Shown: positions 23,931 to 37,394 of the stretch, piece after piece
Layout of the letters: the number at the start of each line of letters is the position of its first letter
Position numbering within the stretch: position 1 is the stretch's first letter
Source: Plasmodium brasilianum
Taxonomy: Eukaryota; Apicomplexa; Aconoidasida; Haemosporida; Plasmodiidae
NCBI RefSeq assembly: GCF_023973825.1
Contig: NC_090115.1
Location: 930,001 to 994,000 of the forward strand
Reading direction: 5' to 3'
DNA: 64,000 bases
The notes under the pieces: model-generated
What the model saw: only the letters and a program-made list of their open reading frames with translations
Database searches by the model: none
What the model was told of the DNA's origin: nothing
Position numbers and translations under genes: made by a program

Positions 23931-26215
23931 ATTAATTTTTACATTGTATTATCATTTTATTTTATCATATATAAGTAATGGCTGCATAAATGTAATTATT
24001 AAAAAATTAAGAATATTACAGATGAATAACATTTTCCCACAATGACTCTATATATATACTGTAGATAATTGTAAATAACAATGTAAAGGAAAAATAAAAA
24101 CTTATATTATTTAACAATAGAATAATTTTAATATTGATAAACAGTAATTATAAAATTACCAACCACAGAATAATATGAAAAATGTGATATAATTGAATAC
24201 ATTAATATTTATTTTTTGTGCTTCTCATATTTTTTTATTTTAAATAAATATATAACAACTGGGGATTTATCTTAATTATAGTTTGAACTTAAATCATAGT
24301 TAAGTTTATGCTTTTACATAAAATTCACATTCCATTTATAAAGTAAAAGCTAAATAAATGACTATAATAAATTACATATAAGTAATATTAATATGTCACA
24401 GTAATATTATAGTATAAAGTTATCATTAATATATGTATTGCGTATATTCGTTTTTTTTCTTAGTACAAATACATACATATATATATTACTAGCTTTATTA
24501 ATATAAAGTTTCTTTTTAATATTTTGTCTTTCCAAAAATAAATAATCTGTAAATCAAATAATTAATATTATTGTTAGTTTGTCTCATATTTATTTTCATA
24601 CTTTTGTTATTTTAGATATACAAAGTTACAATAATATATTTATTTCGTTAATATTTTTTTTTTATATTTACTATGCCTATAGAGAGGACAATTATACATA
24701 TATATATATATATGTATTGTATTAAATTGATCCTGTATATAAGGAAAGTATATTTCATTAAGGTCTACTTAAGACACTTAATATTATATATATATCAATT
24801 ACCTAAAAATTAATTATTCACGATCTATATAATACCACTGAATAATGTTTAAATAGTTAAATTTATTATATAAAAATATATATATTTATATATTTGATTT
24901 TTTTTATATCTATATTAGCACCTTTAAATATGCGTGATTTCATTTGTAATAATTCTTAATAAAATGAAAAATTATATATATTAATGAGAACATATTTGTC
25001 TAATTCAAAATATGAGAAATTGTTAGTATATATTTATACAAAAATTACTTATACAATTTATATTAAAAGAAGTAAAATAAATTATAACTTTGTAATAAAA
25101 AATAATAATATCATAATTTCATGTATAATTAATAATATACTATATTAAATAATACAATGATTATTGAAGTCTCATAATTATTTTTCTGTAATTATATGTA
25201 GATATATTAGAATAAATAAAAAATTTGTTATTTATTTTTCGGTTTGTTCTACATTTGATAAATATGTGATAATGTGTTTTTAACAATATAAATAAATGTT
25301 ATTTTACGGTAAAAAAAGACAAAAGTATAAATATTATTTTAGAAATACTTTTTAGGACAATATTTGGAGCATTAAATTACGAATCAATTTATATATATTA
25401 ACAACAACATAGATTATTCTATTATAATGTAAATATATTAATTCTAATCTAATATATAATTTGCAATAGAGAGAAAAGAGATAAATAATGATGAGAAATT
25501 AATATATATATATATATATATACATTAATTGGTATTAAATTTTTGTTCATAAATACTTCACATAAAAAATTAATTCCCTATAATTATATTTAATCAGCCT
25601 ATTATATGAAGAAATTATACACCCAATTTTTTTTTTTTTTAATTTTACATTTATTCATTTATTTACACCCGTTTATCTACTATTTGTTTTATTTTTTTTA
25701 ATCCCTTAAGTACTATCAAGCTTTTTTTAAAAATATTTTTCTTCATAATAATATGGGAAGAATTTATATTTAAATACTTTATCATTTTTTTAATATATTT
25801 TATACTTAAATGGTTTATTTGAATATATAAGTTACATATATGATGAATGTAATGTAAATTGTACTTACAATTGTAGGAGAATATGTGGAAACTTAAAATA
25901 AATTATGATTTTCTCAAATATTGTAAGCATATAGAAAGTATCGTATTAAATTACTTTTCAAATAAATATATTATAATAATTGTCTTTTTCCTTTTTATTA
26001 ATAACTCTATTTTAAAATTATACAAAATCAAATTTAGAGTTATGTAGTATCTGTAAAATTTAATGTGAGCTATATATATATATAATATATTTTTGACAGT
26101 TAATATTAATACATAAAACATAATAATGTAAACATTTGATTTTATTGTTTGCAGTATATAATATATAGTTTATATTTTTGTTAGTCAATACATAATAACT
26201 TTAAGAAAGTATACA
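23931..26215. other. intergenic, probable 5' flanks of two divergent genes
   Basis: The STP1 pseudogene and type B copy 2 are divergently arranged, so this interval holds both upstream regions. No coding signal found; AT microsatellites at about 24,698-24,714 and 25,502-25,521. The last 250 bases resemble the 5' flank of type B copy 1 (compare 26,020-26,110 with 10,750-10,850). Confidence 0.45.
25502..25521. repeat. AT dinucleotide microsatellite
   Basis: Uninterrupted alternating A/T run. Confidence 0.9.
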
Positions 26216-27098
26216 ATGAAAGAAAATAATAAATCTGTCATTTTTATTAAAATCCTTGCATTAATATTTTTAATTTGGATATGCATTTGTAATTATAATG
26301 AGGTATTATTATGATGTTTCCTGTTTTCTTTTTCATCTCTATTTTGTTCTTTTTTTTTTGTTGTTGTGTAATGTATTATTTTTTAAAAAATACTCTGCAA
26401 TTATGGAAATATATATCCCTGTAGAAAATAAATGTTTACTTTTTTTTTTTTTTAGTTTTACTCTTATAAATCACTAGATGATAAATATGTTCTACGTGGA
26501 AATATATCTATAATATCTAATAGACTTTTATCAGAGAATTCTTTTTATGTAAAATCAAAGGAAGAAATATCAGATAATGGATAAAACACTAAATTATTAG
26601 ATGAAGCAGATATATCTAAGAATGACAAAGACAATGGTTTAGAGAGAAAAGAATTAAAAGAGAACTAATTACAGAAGAAAAGAATAAAAGAACTAAGAAA
26701 AAAAGTCTACTTTAATTATTAAAATATATACATTTTTTGAAAAAAAAATATTCATCCTGTTAGATTCTGATAAAATTAAGGATATTATGAAATTTAATAA
26801 GTCTGGGAATAAAAAGATAACTTTAGCAGTTGTTTCACTCATTATAGTTTTATTTATACAATTAGTACTTTCGATGTTAACTGCTGTTTCTTTTGGTTAT
26901 CAATTTGTTATTGGAGTTTTTCTTGTATTTCTTATAGTATATTCATTATTGTTCTTATCTGTGGCCGTCTTCACTATATCTGGTATTATTTATGCTTTGT
27001 TAAAAATTGTAAAATATAAAATAATAAAATCAAATAATACTAATATTTGTTATAAATATTTGATTAATTTTGTAAGTAAACCTTTTGATATGGAATAA
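26216..27098 (+). pseudogene. type B Plasmodium exported protein, copy 2 (pseudogene)
   Basis: Exon 1 (26,216-26,302) is intact: MKENNKSVIFIKILALIFLI then WICICNYNE, with donor GT at 26,303. The 153 bp intron ends in TTTAG at 26,455. Exon 2 starts FYSYKSLDDKYV and has SNRLLSEN, the only canonical RxLxE PEXEL among the copies (Arg codon AGA 26,522-26,524, codon 23). A TAA at 26,582-26,584, another near 26,667, and a frameshift follow. The frame from about 26,697 gives TFFEKKIFILLDS, then an open reading frame 26,787-27,098 with two to three membrane segments (TLAVVSLIIVLFIQLVL; FVIGVFLVFLIVYSLLFL; AVFTISGIIYALL) and tail KIVKYKIIKS. The N-terminal part could still encode a truncated 71-residue exported peptide if transcribed. 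Confidence 0.7.
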
Positions 27099-30000
27099 GG
27101 AAATATATTTTTTCCGTACAAAAATTATGTACAAAATGTAATTTACCTACAATTAAATAAAATATATAATTAAATCTACATATGCACAACTATTCTGATA
27201 TAAAATATAAAAATATGTATTCATGATTTTTGGTTAATTTGTTAGTTTATTTCTTTAAATATGTATTTCATTGAAAAATTTAAATATAATTAAATATTTT
27301 GACATAATATATATATTTTATATAAAGTATATCTATGTTCCCTATTATTGATATAAAAAGATGTATTTAGTATTATTTCGTTAAATTTGTTACAAAATTC
27401 ATGTTACGTTAAAAAGTTTACACAACTGTTTTTCTTTTTTTTTTTTTACGTTTTTTTATTTTTAAATAGTCATTTCTTTACCCAATAAAAAAAAAAATTA
27501 TGTTTAATTTGTTTTAAATTAATCGTGAATGTCTTTTTTTTGTAGATAATTAAAAGAAAATAACTTATTTTATTTTTTCTGTTTTGGCAAAGAGGAAATT
27601 TAACTAATATTTATTATGAATTGTATTATGATAAATTTATTAAATCAATTATTTCTACAATAACGTGTTTGATATATATTTAAGCTTTTCATACTTTTAT
27701 ATGGAAATTATAAATGTGTAATAAAATAGTATTCTTTATAAAGATGAATTATTTATAATTCATTGTTAATTTGTAGAATTATAAATACTTCTAATTAAAT
27801 GAAGATGCCATAAATATAATATTTTACATAGTTAAATGTGCTTTAATTAAATTTTTTTAAAAATTATTTAATTAAATATTATAAAGAAAAGTTGTAAATA
27901 TTTATTATACTATTATTTTTTTTATTTTATACCAAGTGAGATTACTGATAAACTTCCTTTAATATATTATAAATAGTTACTACATACATTTAATTATTTT
28001 TGTTTTTTAATAACATTAATTTTCTAAAAATAAATTATTCTACAGAAACATCCAATTATCAATGGAAGCGATAAAAATGAGTAAATTTTTATGACACAAT
28101 CGCATGAATACGTATAAATAAATATTTTTATGTTTATGTTATTATGTATATTTACCTACTTAAAACTTAGAAGTCATATTAAGTCTTAAAGGCATTAAGT
28201 AATATGTACAATTTAAGAACTGCGAATATTTCTATACTATTAATACTACTTTTATAATATAATAAAAAGTAACAAATATGAATAAGCATAATTTATGCTT
28301 TATTAACAGCAACTTCATTTATTTTTTATTAATTTAATTTGTTATAATAGGATTCAGTAACAGCATTATGGTATATTTTTAGTGTATTTAATTAAAAAAG
28401 AAAAAATCATTACAATTTACGTGCACGGTATATTCTGGTACATCAAATGATAATATTAGTATAATAAAATTTTTTTCCCTATAAATTCAAATAAAAGTGA
28501 AATTAATACCTATGATTTGTTTTATTTATTGGATTTATGGACACTGATAATACTATTTCTTGAAAATTAATATATATAAATTTCATTAATTATTCATGTA
28601 GTTGTCTATGAGCTGCAATGCGAGAAACTAGCACATGGATAATTATGCACTTGAAATTTCATAGTAACTATAAGAAAAATTTAAATAACATATATAAATT
28701 TATTTTGCTCAATTTTTATTTAATATTAAATATTACAATGTACATTTAAAATAATTAATTTTTTGATTATAATATATATTCAATATTGCAGTGTATTACA
28801 AATAAAATTTACACTTTGCAACTGACCAAATTCAATAATATATGAAACATTTTTAACCAGGAACAATATAAGCGATCATGGTTTCTATATATATTTATTC
28901 TTAATGGGATATAATGTATATATTCATAGAAAATTTATTGTAACATTTTGCTTTTTGTATGTTTACTTCATATCATGGATTTATTTATATACGGAAAATT
29001 ATAAACTAATATGCATATATGAATAGAAATATGTCTTTTTTTTATTTTCTATTATACTATACACTTTAATATATTTTTTTTAAATATATATAGAAAAATA
29101 TTTAAATTCAATATGTAGTTTATTTGTAGTTGGTAACTAGGTAGTTTATCAGTTTAAAATGAATATTATATACTTTAGTGACTTATATGAATATATATAA
29201 AGAAAGAGTATTTAAAAAAGTAAAATTAAAAAAAAATTTAAAAGCTTTTTGTGAAATTGTTAATATATAATATTCAACAAAACTAAGATGAAAATTGTGT
29301 AAATGAAAATCAAATAAAGTAATTTCATATTTTATACATGTTGTTCCCTCGAGTTGGAAATGTTTAATATACAATTTATCAGTTTCATTAAAATATATTT
29401 ATATATCTCAATAATAAACTATTTGATATACTGTTATTCATGATTATTGTTATTTTTTATACGTTCTTATATAGTTCCAAATGATATACAATTCTTTATC
29501 TATTATAATAAGAAATCAATGAAAATATTTAATAAACCAAATGAACTTATTTTTTAAAAACATTGGTGCATTAATGTAATCCATAGAAATTATATATTAA
29601 TTTAAAGCATTTTTAATTTTAATATAATATTGTATTTTTTTTTTTTTTTTAAAACCTAGTACTCATAAAAAAAAAAAAAAAAGGAACATAAATAAGGCTC
29701 AATAGGACGGGTATAAATTACTATAGTTTTAATTGACATTTACAATGTAATATTATATCTTGAAATAAAAATACTAAGAAAAAATCTGTTCCCTTTTTTA
29801 TAATTATGAATTTTGTTTTTTTTTTTGAATTAATACTATTATTATTATTTAGTAGTCTTATGACTTAACTGAGGAACAATTATTAGTAATATATGTTCAT
29901 TTAAATTTAAAAACTGATATAAACACAGGTGCATAAGTAGAATATGTACATTTAATTTTTTAAAATATTGTTGCATATAAATTCAAAAATTTCTATTTAT

Positions 30001-30184
30001 TTTATTTAATAAATATATATTAAAAACGAATGGAATAATAAAATGAAAGTGAATCAATATATCATAATTTATTATTTAAATTATTACTTATAGCTCATTA
30101 TAAATACTATATTTTTATTGAAGAGTAATATATTCTCCTTTAGATCCCCAATTTATTATTTATTTGTATTACTTTTATTATTAG
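27099..30184. repeat. duplicated downstream block of type B copy 2
   Basis: Non-coding DNA homologous in order to the blocks after copies 1, 3 and 4: TTCTGATATAAAATATAAAA at 27,194; CTATTAATACTACTTT near 28,237; TTTCTATATATATTTATTC...AATGGGATA near 28,880-28,912; and the conserved block 29,261-29,310. It ends at the acceptor of the PIR pseudogene. The minus-strand open stretch 29,183-29,374 overlaps the conserved block and is not a convincing gene. Confidence 0.6.
29261..29310. repeat. conserved four-copy non-coding block, copy 2
   Basis: TAATATATAATATTCAACAA followed by a GATGAAAATTGTGTAAATGAAAA-like stretch; homologous to 13,933-13,979, 40,417-40,462 and 56,356-56,402. Confidence 0.65.
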
Positions 30185-31881
30185 GAAAATATTTTATATG
30201 ATTTAACTTCATATAAAAAATATATTGAATAAAATGTAGGTGTCAGTAAAAATTATTTTATAAATAATGTGGTTAGAATGTTAAACGTGAAAGTGACGGT
30301 AATTTGAATTTTCCTTGTAAATATATTGTAAGAAATTTTAAGAAAATATTTGTGATAAATGTTGAAGAATGTACTGATTCTTATTTATATTTCAAATACT
30401 AGTTATATGAAGATATATCCAAACTTTCTAATAATGGAAATAACAAATATTTAATAGAAGTTATTGATATTAAAATAAAAATATTAGAGAATTTTAATTG
30501 CATTAAATATTGTGAATGTACTTTTTATACGATGATGAAGGTAATTATTTTTATTATTGATCGAGTGTAAATCATTTGTATAATTATTTTAAATTATATA
30601 CTTCTACTAAGAGTAAATTTTATTCTGATAGTTGAAATAATGAACAAATTAATGAATACTTTACAGACGTTAATGAAATATATAAAAAGTATATAAGAAA
30701 AGAGAACTATTTTTAGAGATGGTGAAATTTTGAGAAATATTTCAATTTCAATATTAACTTTTGCCAAAAGTAATAGTTATCTAAGTTGAATAATATTGTT
30801 AATGAAGAAATCTAAAATAATTCAGAAAACGACGAAGATAAATTGGGGAAAGTGTTGTAATCTGAGTACTCTAAATCAGATATCATGAGTTAATTTTTTT
30901 TTTGTGTTCATAAATTTCTGGTGGGAGGTAAGTATCATGTATTATGTCTTCCATAGTTAAGGAAGTTTCTAATAATGTATGTTCGTCTATGGGAAAAAGA
31001 AATAAAAAAAAAGGAATAATAGAATGTAGGAATCGGTAAATGTAATATGAGAAAAAGTAGAAAAATTAGATATAAAATTTCAAATATATAATGAAGAATT
31101 AATTTAAGAATTTTTAAAACTTTTAATTAATTAGAATATGAAAATCTCATATATTTCTTCAAAGAACTTTTTTTAAAATTTCCATTAGCAGAATGCTATG
31201 ACTATTAATAAGAGCCATATATATATGGTGTAAAAATGAGTAATTTAATTTTAGGGAAATCTGAAGTTTATAAGAAAGATTAAAATTGAATTAGGTGATA
31301 AAATGTAAAAATTTAAGAATTTAATAACCAATTATAATTTATAAGGTTTTATTAACTTTGATTTTTTCGATAGTTCATTAAAATGAGACAATGTTATTAA
31401 GCGCGCTTGTGGTTTAGCAAACCAAGAAATTACAGTTAAACCAAATGATACTATATTAAATGCACATTTCATACCTAAATATATTTTTATACGAATTTAT
31501 TTGCTAATTGCTGTAGCAGTTGGACATATATTTTTCGTTTTTCCTTGTTTATAGTGTGAATGAAATATACATTTTAATATATAAATTCCTTGTGTTATTA
31601 TATAGAGTGTGTTTTTGTGAATAAATTATAAATACAGAATAAATATATATGTTATATATTTTTAATATTTGTATTATGATACTCCTTTGGGATCGGTATT
31701 AAGTTTGAAATTATTAAGGAAAAAAAAAAAAAATAAAAGTACAGTTGTGGTAAGTAATGATTATCGAAGAATACGTTAGAATATTATTAGTTATATTCGA
31801 AAAGGACATTATAATGTTGTCCTTATCGTTTTGAACGATATTCCCTTATTCAGTGTCCGATATAGTGTCAGCTAATTCGGA
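30185..31881 (+). pseudogene. PIR (vir-like) pseudogene, exons 2 and 3
   Basis: The most complete PIR copy. An acceptor ATTAG at 30,180-30,184 opens exon 2 with ENILYDLTSYKKYIE. After frame changes come LNFPCKYIVRNFKKIF, VEECTDSYLYFKY-stop-LYEDI (TAG at 30,400-30,402 replacing the expected tryptophan), KYLIEVIDIKIKILENFNCI, YCECTFYT, VNHLYNYFKLYTSTKSKF, NEQINEYFTDVNEIYKKYI and a degenerate linker. A membrane helix (YIFIRIYLLIAVAVGHIFFV, about 31,480-31,551) follows. A separate exon begins TPLGSVLSLKLLRKKKK at 31,681, the family's hallmark TPxGS plus basic cytoplasmic start. Exon 1 was not found. Many stops and frameshifts. PIR proteins are variant exported or surface antigens. It lies 3.09 kb after the type B copy 2 stop. 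Confidence 0.7.
31802..31839. other. two adjacent perfect hairpins
   Basis: Inverted repeat AAGGACA (31,802-31,808) / TGTCCTT (31,818-31,824), immediately followed by ATCGTT (31,825-31,830) / AACGAT (31,834-31,839). They sit in the region of the PIR last exon. Role unknown; they could be chance or mark an end of transcription. Confidence 0.45.
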
Positions 31882-33516
31882 ACAATTGTATTAAGGATAA
31901 TAAAAATCATTATATATTTTTATTTTTATATAATAACAAATAAATAAAAAGTTAAAAGGGTATTACATTAGATAATATAAAGTATTTTTTCAACATTTAT
32001 AAAATTATAGTTCGTTTTGTTTATTTTGGAGTAATACTTTTTGTGAATTTTGTAATTATTAATTTTTTCTTTTATTAAAGTAATTGCTTTTTTGTGCGGT
32101 ACTATTTGTTTTTTATGTTTTTTGGAATATATATGATTATAAAATAAAATTGCATTAAATTAGTATGTACAATTACGAATTATGTTTAATATTTAATTAC
32201 ATTTATTTATTGTATTTTATCATAAGGTATAGAAATATAAGGATTATTTATTTTTGTTATAGTATTTAACTAGAATACAGGTTTAGTTTTAAAGGTACTG
32301 ATATTACGTTTAATGCTTATATTATTTGTAGGTACGTGTTAATATTAGTGTAATTCTAATTCTTAGTAGCTGTGCATATCCGGTTATTCAATTTAAGTAT
32401 TACAATGATTGAGCAGTGAATAAAGGATACTTATATTTATTATATTATTGTTACATTTAAGTAATTGTTGATTTAATTATATTTTAAAATTATTACATAA
32501 ATATTTAGAATAAAATAAAATTATAAACAAAATGTTGTGCTTCTTTTTTTTTTTGTTCTAAGAAAATTACGAAATATATTGTTTTGACATAGTAAATAAA
32601 ATAATAACACTTTTAGTACGAGAATAACTATGTTTTTTATTATTATATTAATATTTATTCTTAATATATTTAAACAATTAAAAAAATAAAAAAAATTACG
32701 TCGAATAAATTGTAACTTTTTCATCATGGAATAATGCTATGAATTAATTTTAATTAACAATTTTAATTTTCATATTATATTTCAAAAATGAAAAATAAAT
32801 CGTTATTTAATCTTAAAATATATGCTTGCTCATAGATCAAGTGGCATCTTGTAAATTCTACTTTTCAAATATATTTAGGTTATAAGAGAATACGAGTATT
32901 TTAGTTAGCATACAATATTTTAATAAATATTATGTTTTTCATTTATTATTACCATTATGATATCATTGTATTATATATTATATTTTTAAAAAATTATAAT
33001 TAGCTTTTCCAAAATATTATATATGATTAGAGTTATTATATAGGTAAATATCATTAAAATTTTTTATTATTCCATAGATATATAGAAAAATGCTTTATCT
33101 CTTTTTTATATATTCTATATAAATTTGATATTTCTAAATATTAAGAAATCAAATATATTTTTTGTATTTTATTTTGAAAGGTATTAATGGAAACTTCATT
33201 TAATTACTATAATGTATTGAATAATTAAATTTTATATTTCCAACATTTATGAATACATGAATGAAAACCATTTTATTTTAATGAGAGATAGTTTTTTATA
33301 AATAAAATAAAGATAAAAATTATATAATATATTTTTCAAATTATTTTCCTTTGTTAGTATATAAAATACTTTATATATATTATATTGCATCGTTACTAAA
33401 AAATGATAAAAAATACTTTTCTTTTAATAAATTTAGAGTGCATTATCTTTATAATTATGTTATATTATTGTTAATTTTTTTCAAACCTACAATACATTAC
33501 AATATTAGTAATCTAT
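31882..33516. other. intergenic, 5' flank of the fam-l gene
   Basis: No gene seen. A stretch of about 50 bases beginning near 32,463 (AATTGTTGATTTAATTATAT) recurs at about 35,931. The open stretches 32,521-32,727 (minus) and 33,351-33,536 (plus) are not genes; the second overlaps the start of the fam-l exon 1 in another frame. Confidence 0.45.
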
Positions 33517-34485
33517 ATGATGGAACAAAAAATTGAGTTAACAACTCTTATTAAAAAACTTACATTTGTGCTTGTAATTTGGATTTGTCACTTTTACATT
33601 GATGCGGTAAGTTAATATTATTTAACTATACTTGAATTTTTCTTATTTTTTTTGTTATTACTGTTATGATATAATGAAAATATATTTTTGCTTAAATTAT
33701 AATAAATATTTGCTATCTTTTATTAGAGTTCGCTTAATCAATCTCGGTGTAAAAACTACAAGGTTGGTAAAAAATTATTTACAAGAAATTATAGATTATT
33801 ATCAAAATATAAATAGAATAAAGATTTAAATGTTGTAAATTTAAAACAAGAGTTATCAAATATTGGAGAGCACGAAACAATAGATGTAATTTATAATGAG
33901 AGATGGAAAACAGATAAAAAGAAACAATTAAATGGATGTTCACCAAAGAATGCAGTAATGAATAAACGAGAACTTAAAAATAAAACTGATATATTTGAAC
34001 GAAAAAAACATTCCAATTTAGAAAAAAAATTGTTCAAAGAACTAGAATTCTTAGATTTTCTTAAAAACAGAAGAACGATTAGTGATAAACTTTACAAAAA
34101 AGTAATATATAAAAAATGCGGTTTACGACTTGTTTTACCTTTGTTTTTGCTGTTGTTATTATTAAAAATATTCATAGTAGATTTGTCATTTACTTCTGTA
34201 TCTAGTGATAAATGGTGGTTGGCGGAAATAACAGGGTTGGATACTTATAAAAGACAGTTGTCTCCTCCAGCATGGATGAATGACTATTTTAGTTGGATTA
34301 CACAAACTATATTTGGGCTAATACAAAAATGCAGCGGCGCTTCAAAGTGTGTATTCGGGCATTTTATTCGCACTGTTATATATTTAATACCATTCATTAT
34401 ATTTATTGTCATGTTTATATCAGCAGTTTTTTATTATAATAAGAAAGTTAAAAAATATAAAAAAATTAAGTTCAGAAGGAGGTAA
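33517..34485 (+). pseudogene. fam-l gene with a single nonsense codon
   Basis: Exon 1 33,517-33,606 (MMEQKIELTTLIKKLTFVLV then IWICHFYIDA), donor GTAAGT at 33,607, acceptor ATTAG ending 33,726 (120 bp intron). Exon 2 starts SSLNQSRCKNYKVGKKLFTR, then NYRLLSKYK with the PEXEL-type arginine at codon 23 (33,793-33,795). A TAG at 33,814-33,816 sits where relatives read AKYKQDKD, so a single C-to-T change of a CAG codon could explain it. The same frame then stays open to TAA ending 34,485: NLEKKLFKELEFLDFLKNRR (the fam-l signature), KKVIYKKCGLRL, membrane helix VLPLFLLLLLLKIFIVDL, a loop, a second helix (VIYLIPFIIFIVMFISAVFY) and basic tail YYNKKVKKYKKIKFRRR. Length is normal for the family. Fam-l proteins are exported, with a reported RH5-like predicted fold. 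It could be a recent pseudogene, a polymorphic stop or a base error. Confidence 0.8.
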
Positions 34486-37394
34486 ATGTATAATAAGTAA
34501 TATGATTCTTTCTGTAAGGAATTCTTTAACAAGAAGTAATATATTTAGTGATATACTTAATAAATACACATATATTGCTTTGATTATATATATATATATA
34601 TATATATTCGTATACTTAGTCTTTTTGATGGGCAACAATTTAAAACCATGTTCTTCGTTCTTTTGTGAATTTTAATGTTTTAGAATTTTCGAATTAGTAT
34701 TGTAAATTTTTTATTTAAGCTTATATAAATTTGTTAAAATATAATCATTTGGGTACATAAATAGATTTCTATAAAAAATAAATGTTTGTCTGTTAAAAAG
34801 GAATATATACTAGTAAATGAATATAATTTTATTCATGTGTTGTAATTTTCATTTTACTAGAATTTTTTACTTTATTTTTCACATCTTGATATTGTCTAAT
34901 ATTTTTATTTATTCAGATTTTTTGGACGTGTATTATTATTTTTAAATTAACGATAAATATGTTTCACTTGTACCGAATAAAGGAAAATGAATATTTTTGG
35001 TTGAATTGATATTTATATACTTATATTTTATTTTTTACTTAAAAACATTCTTAATATTTATTCTGTAAGTTATTTTCAAAAGAAATATAGAACAAAACAT
35101 ATTTATTGTTAAAAAACTCTTAAGGGACTTTTAGCTTTTTTTTGAACGGTATAAAGGATAAAATATAAATATATAATAAAAAAATATTTTTTAAAATTAT
35201 GGTTTGCTTACAATTTTTTTCTAACTTAAGTATTCTAAGCCATTACGATTAATTGTATAATTAAAACCAATTATATTATTATTTATTCTAATTATAGTGA
35301 TAATTAATTTTCTCAAAAATTAATTAATTATATATTACATTGAATATTGATAAATAAATATATTATAATTTGTTTTAACTTTTTATGTCCTTTAACGATT
35401 AAGTTAATGAATTAAATTTAAGAGAGTATTATCAGAAGATATGTACTTTTTTTTTTTTCTTTTTTTTTTGCATATTTCTAAATTTCTAAAAATGAGTTAA
35501 ATGTGTAAGGATCTAAATTATCATTAAAAGTAATTTAAAAAAAAATATATTTTTTAGTATAATCCTATCATTTGTACGTATTTATTCGTAGATTATTTAT
35601 GGTATTCTATAAATATATTATGTTTTAGTACAATTTTAAGGATATATAAAAATATATGCTTCTATATTAATAGTTCTTTATTCTTTCATTTTTGTAAGGC
35701 TTATTTTTTAAAAAAAGTATAAGTAAAAAAATAAAGAAAAAAATAATGTTTTTTTATATATAATACATAAATAGAGTTTTATATTTTGGATTATTGTTAA
35801 TAAATAGCCGACATTTTTTTAATTTAATTATTATTTTAGTAACAGTTGCATGGAGTGTTTTATTAGATTTGTGGCAATTATACTGTTCCAAAAAATAGTA
35901 GGATATATACATCTATTATTAAATTTACATAATTGTTGATTTAATTATATTTTTAAATTATTACGTAAATATGTATAGTAAAGTATACTTGAAAATAAAA
36001 AATATTGTATCTTTATTCTTTATATAATTATGAAAATAAATCAATAAATATTTGTATTAAATGAAATGAAAAAATCAAAAAAGTTTAAGATAATTAAACA
36101 TTCCCATGAATACTTGAGAATGTAATAGAAATTAATGTATTTATTTTTTTACGTTAAATGGAATTTATACGTAATTTTAATTTATTTAATAAAACAAGTA
36201 ATATACTACGTATTTTACCATTTCTTATTTTTTAACTTATTTATCTGTAAAATAATTTAATTCATCAAAATAATTATTGACGAAATGGTCAAAGTACATA
36301 ATATACACCATAAGAGTGTCATAATGGATGTTAAAATATACAAATGTAATGTTGTGGAATAAAATTATATGTACGTCAACTTTTGCAGCTTGATTTCATA
36401 ATTCAAATAAATTATTTTAACTATAATATTTTTCTTTTTTTTTTTTTTAGTGCAATAATATTTTTTTTTTATAATAAATTTATATTTCATTTTATCTGTG
36501 TTAAAATGTACAGAAAGGAAAAATAATAGGATATAAAATAATTTTTTTATTTTTAAATATACTTACATAAAAACTTAAATTGTTTCTCTTTTACCTTAAA
36601 AAAATATTTTTTATTTGTATTAATTTATAAATAATAGTATAATATAAATTAATTCAAAAAGATTTTCATTCGAAAAATAACTAAGTCTTCCTTGTTTCAA
36701 AAGTTTTTTTATTTAATCCGTTTTTATATCTTAAATTTATATTGTTAATGATACTTTTGCATGTTCTAGTTATGTGCTAATGTATATACAATATAACAAA
36801 AAAGTATTTTCCGTAACTTCATATTCCATTACTATTATTTTTACTGTAATAATTAACAATTTATTTAACTAGAAAAGAAGCACTACAAAAAAACATTTAT
36901 AAAATTAGAATTATTTTTTTGAAATGATATAAAAATTTGTAATTATATTGTAAATATGTATATTAGTATACGTTTTCTAGATGTTGTTCTTTTTTTTAAA
37001 TGAAAAGAAAAATTTTGCAACCTAATAAATAATTTTTTTTTTTAATTTCATCTTAATAATTTTCTTCATATAATCATTTATTTTTTTAAAATTAAATTAT
37101 AAAAAAAAAATTCTGCCTCTTTACTATTAAATATTTAATTTAAATATAATGAGAAATTATAATTTAGTTTTATTCTATTTTTTCTGTGACAATCTATATA
37201 GATATTATTCTAAATTTGAAAAATATTCTGTATTTCTAAAAAATAAATGAAGCAATTTTATAATAATTCATTTTGAAACATTTAAAATAAATTAACTAAT
37301 TTAAAAATAATAATATGAATAGCCTCTTTTATTATTTTCAAAATTTTAAATTATAGTTATTATTTTTATTAGTTAATATATATTTACATTAAAA
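34486..37394. other. fam-l 3' flank and type B copy 3 5' flank
   Basis: No gene seen; the open stretch 34,406-34,675 is a shadow plus AT repeat (34,585-34,608). About 34,800-35,040 resembles the 3' flanks at 9.2, 44.6 and 50.4 kb. About 36,820-37,260 resembles the 5' flank of type B copies 1 and 4. Confidence 0.5.
34585..34608. repeat. AT dinucleotide microsatellite
   Basis: Uninterrupted alternating A/T run about 100 bp after the fam-l stop codon. Confidence 0.9.

Noticed and set aside
33632..33829. 65-codon open frame over the fam-l intron and exon 2 start
   Set aside because: Wrong frame; the splice sites and the conserved exon 2 reading show the true frame.
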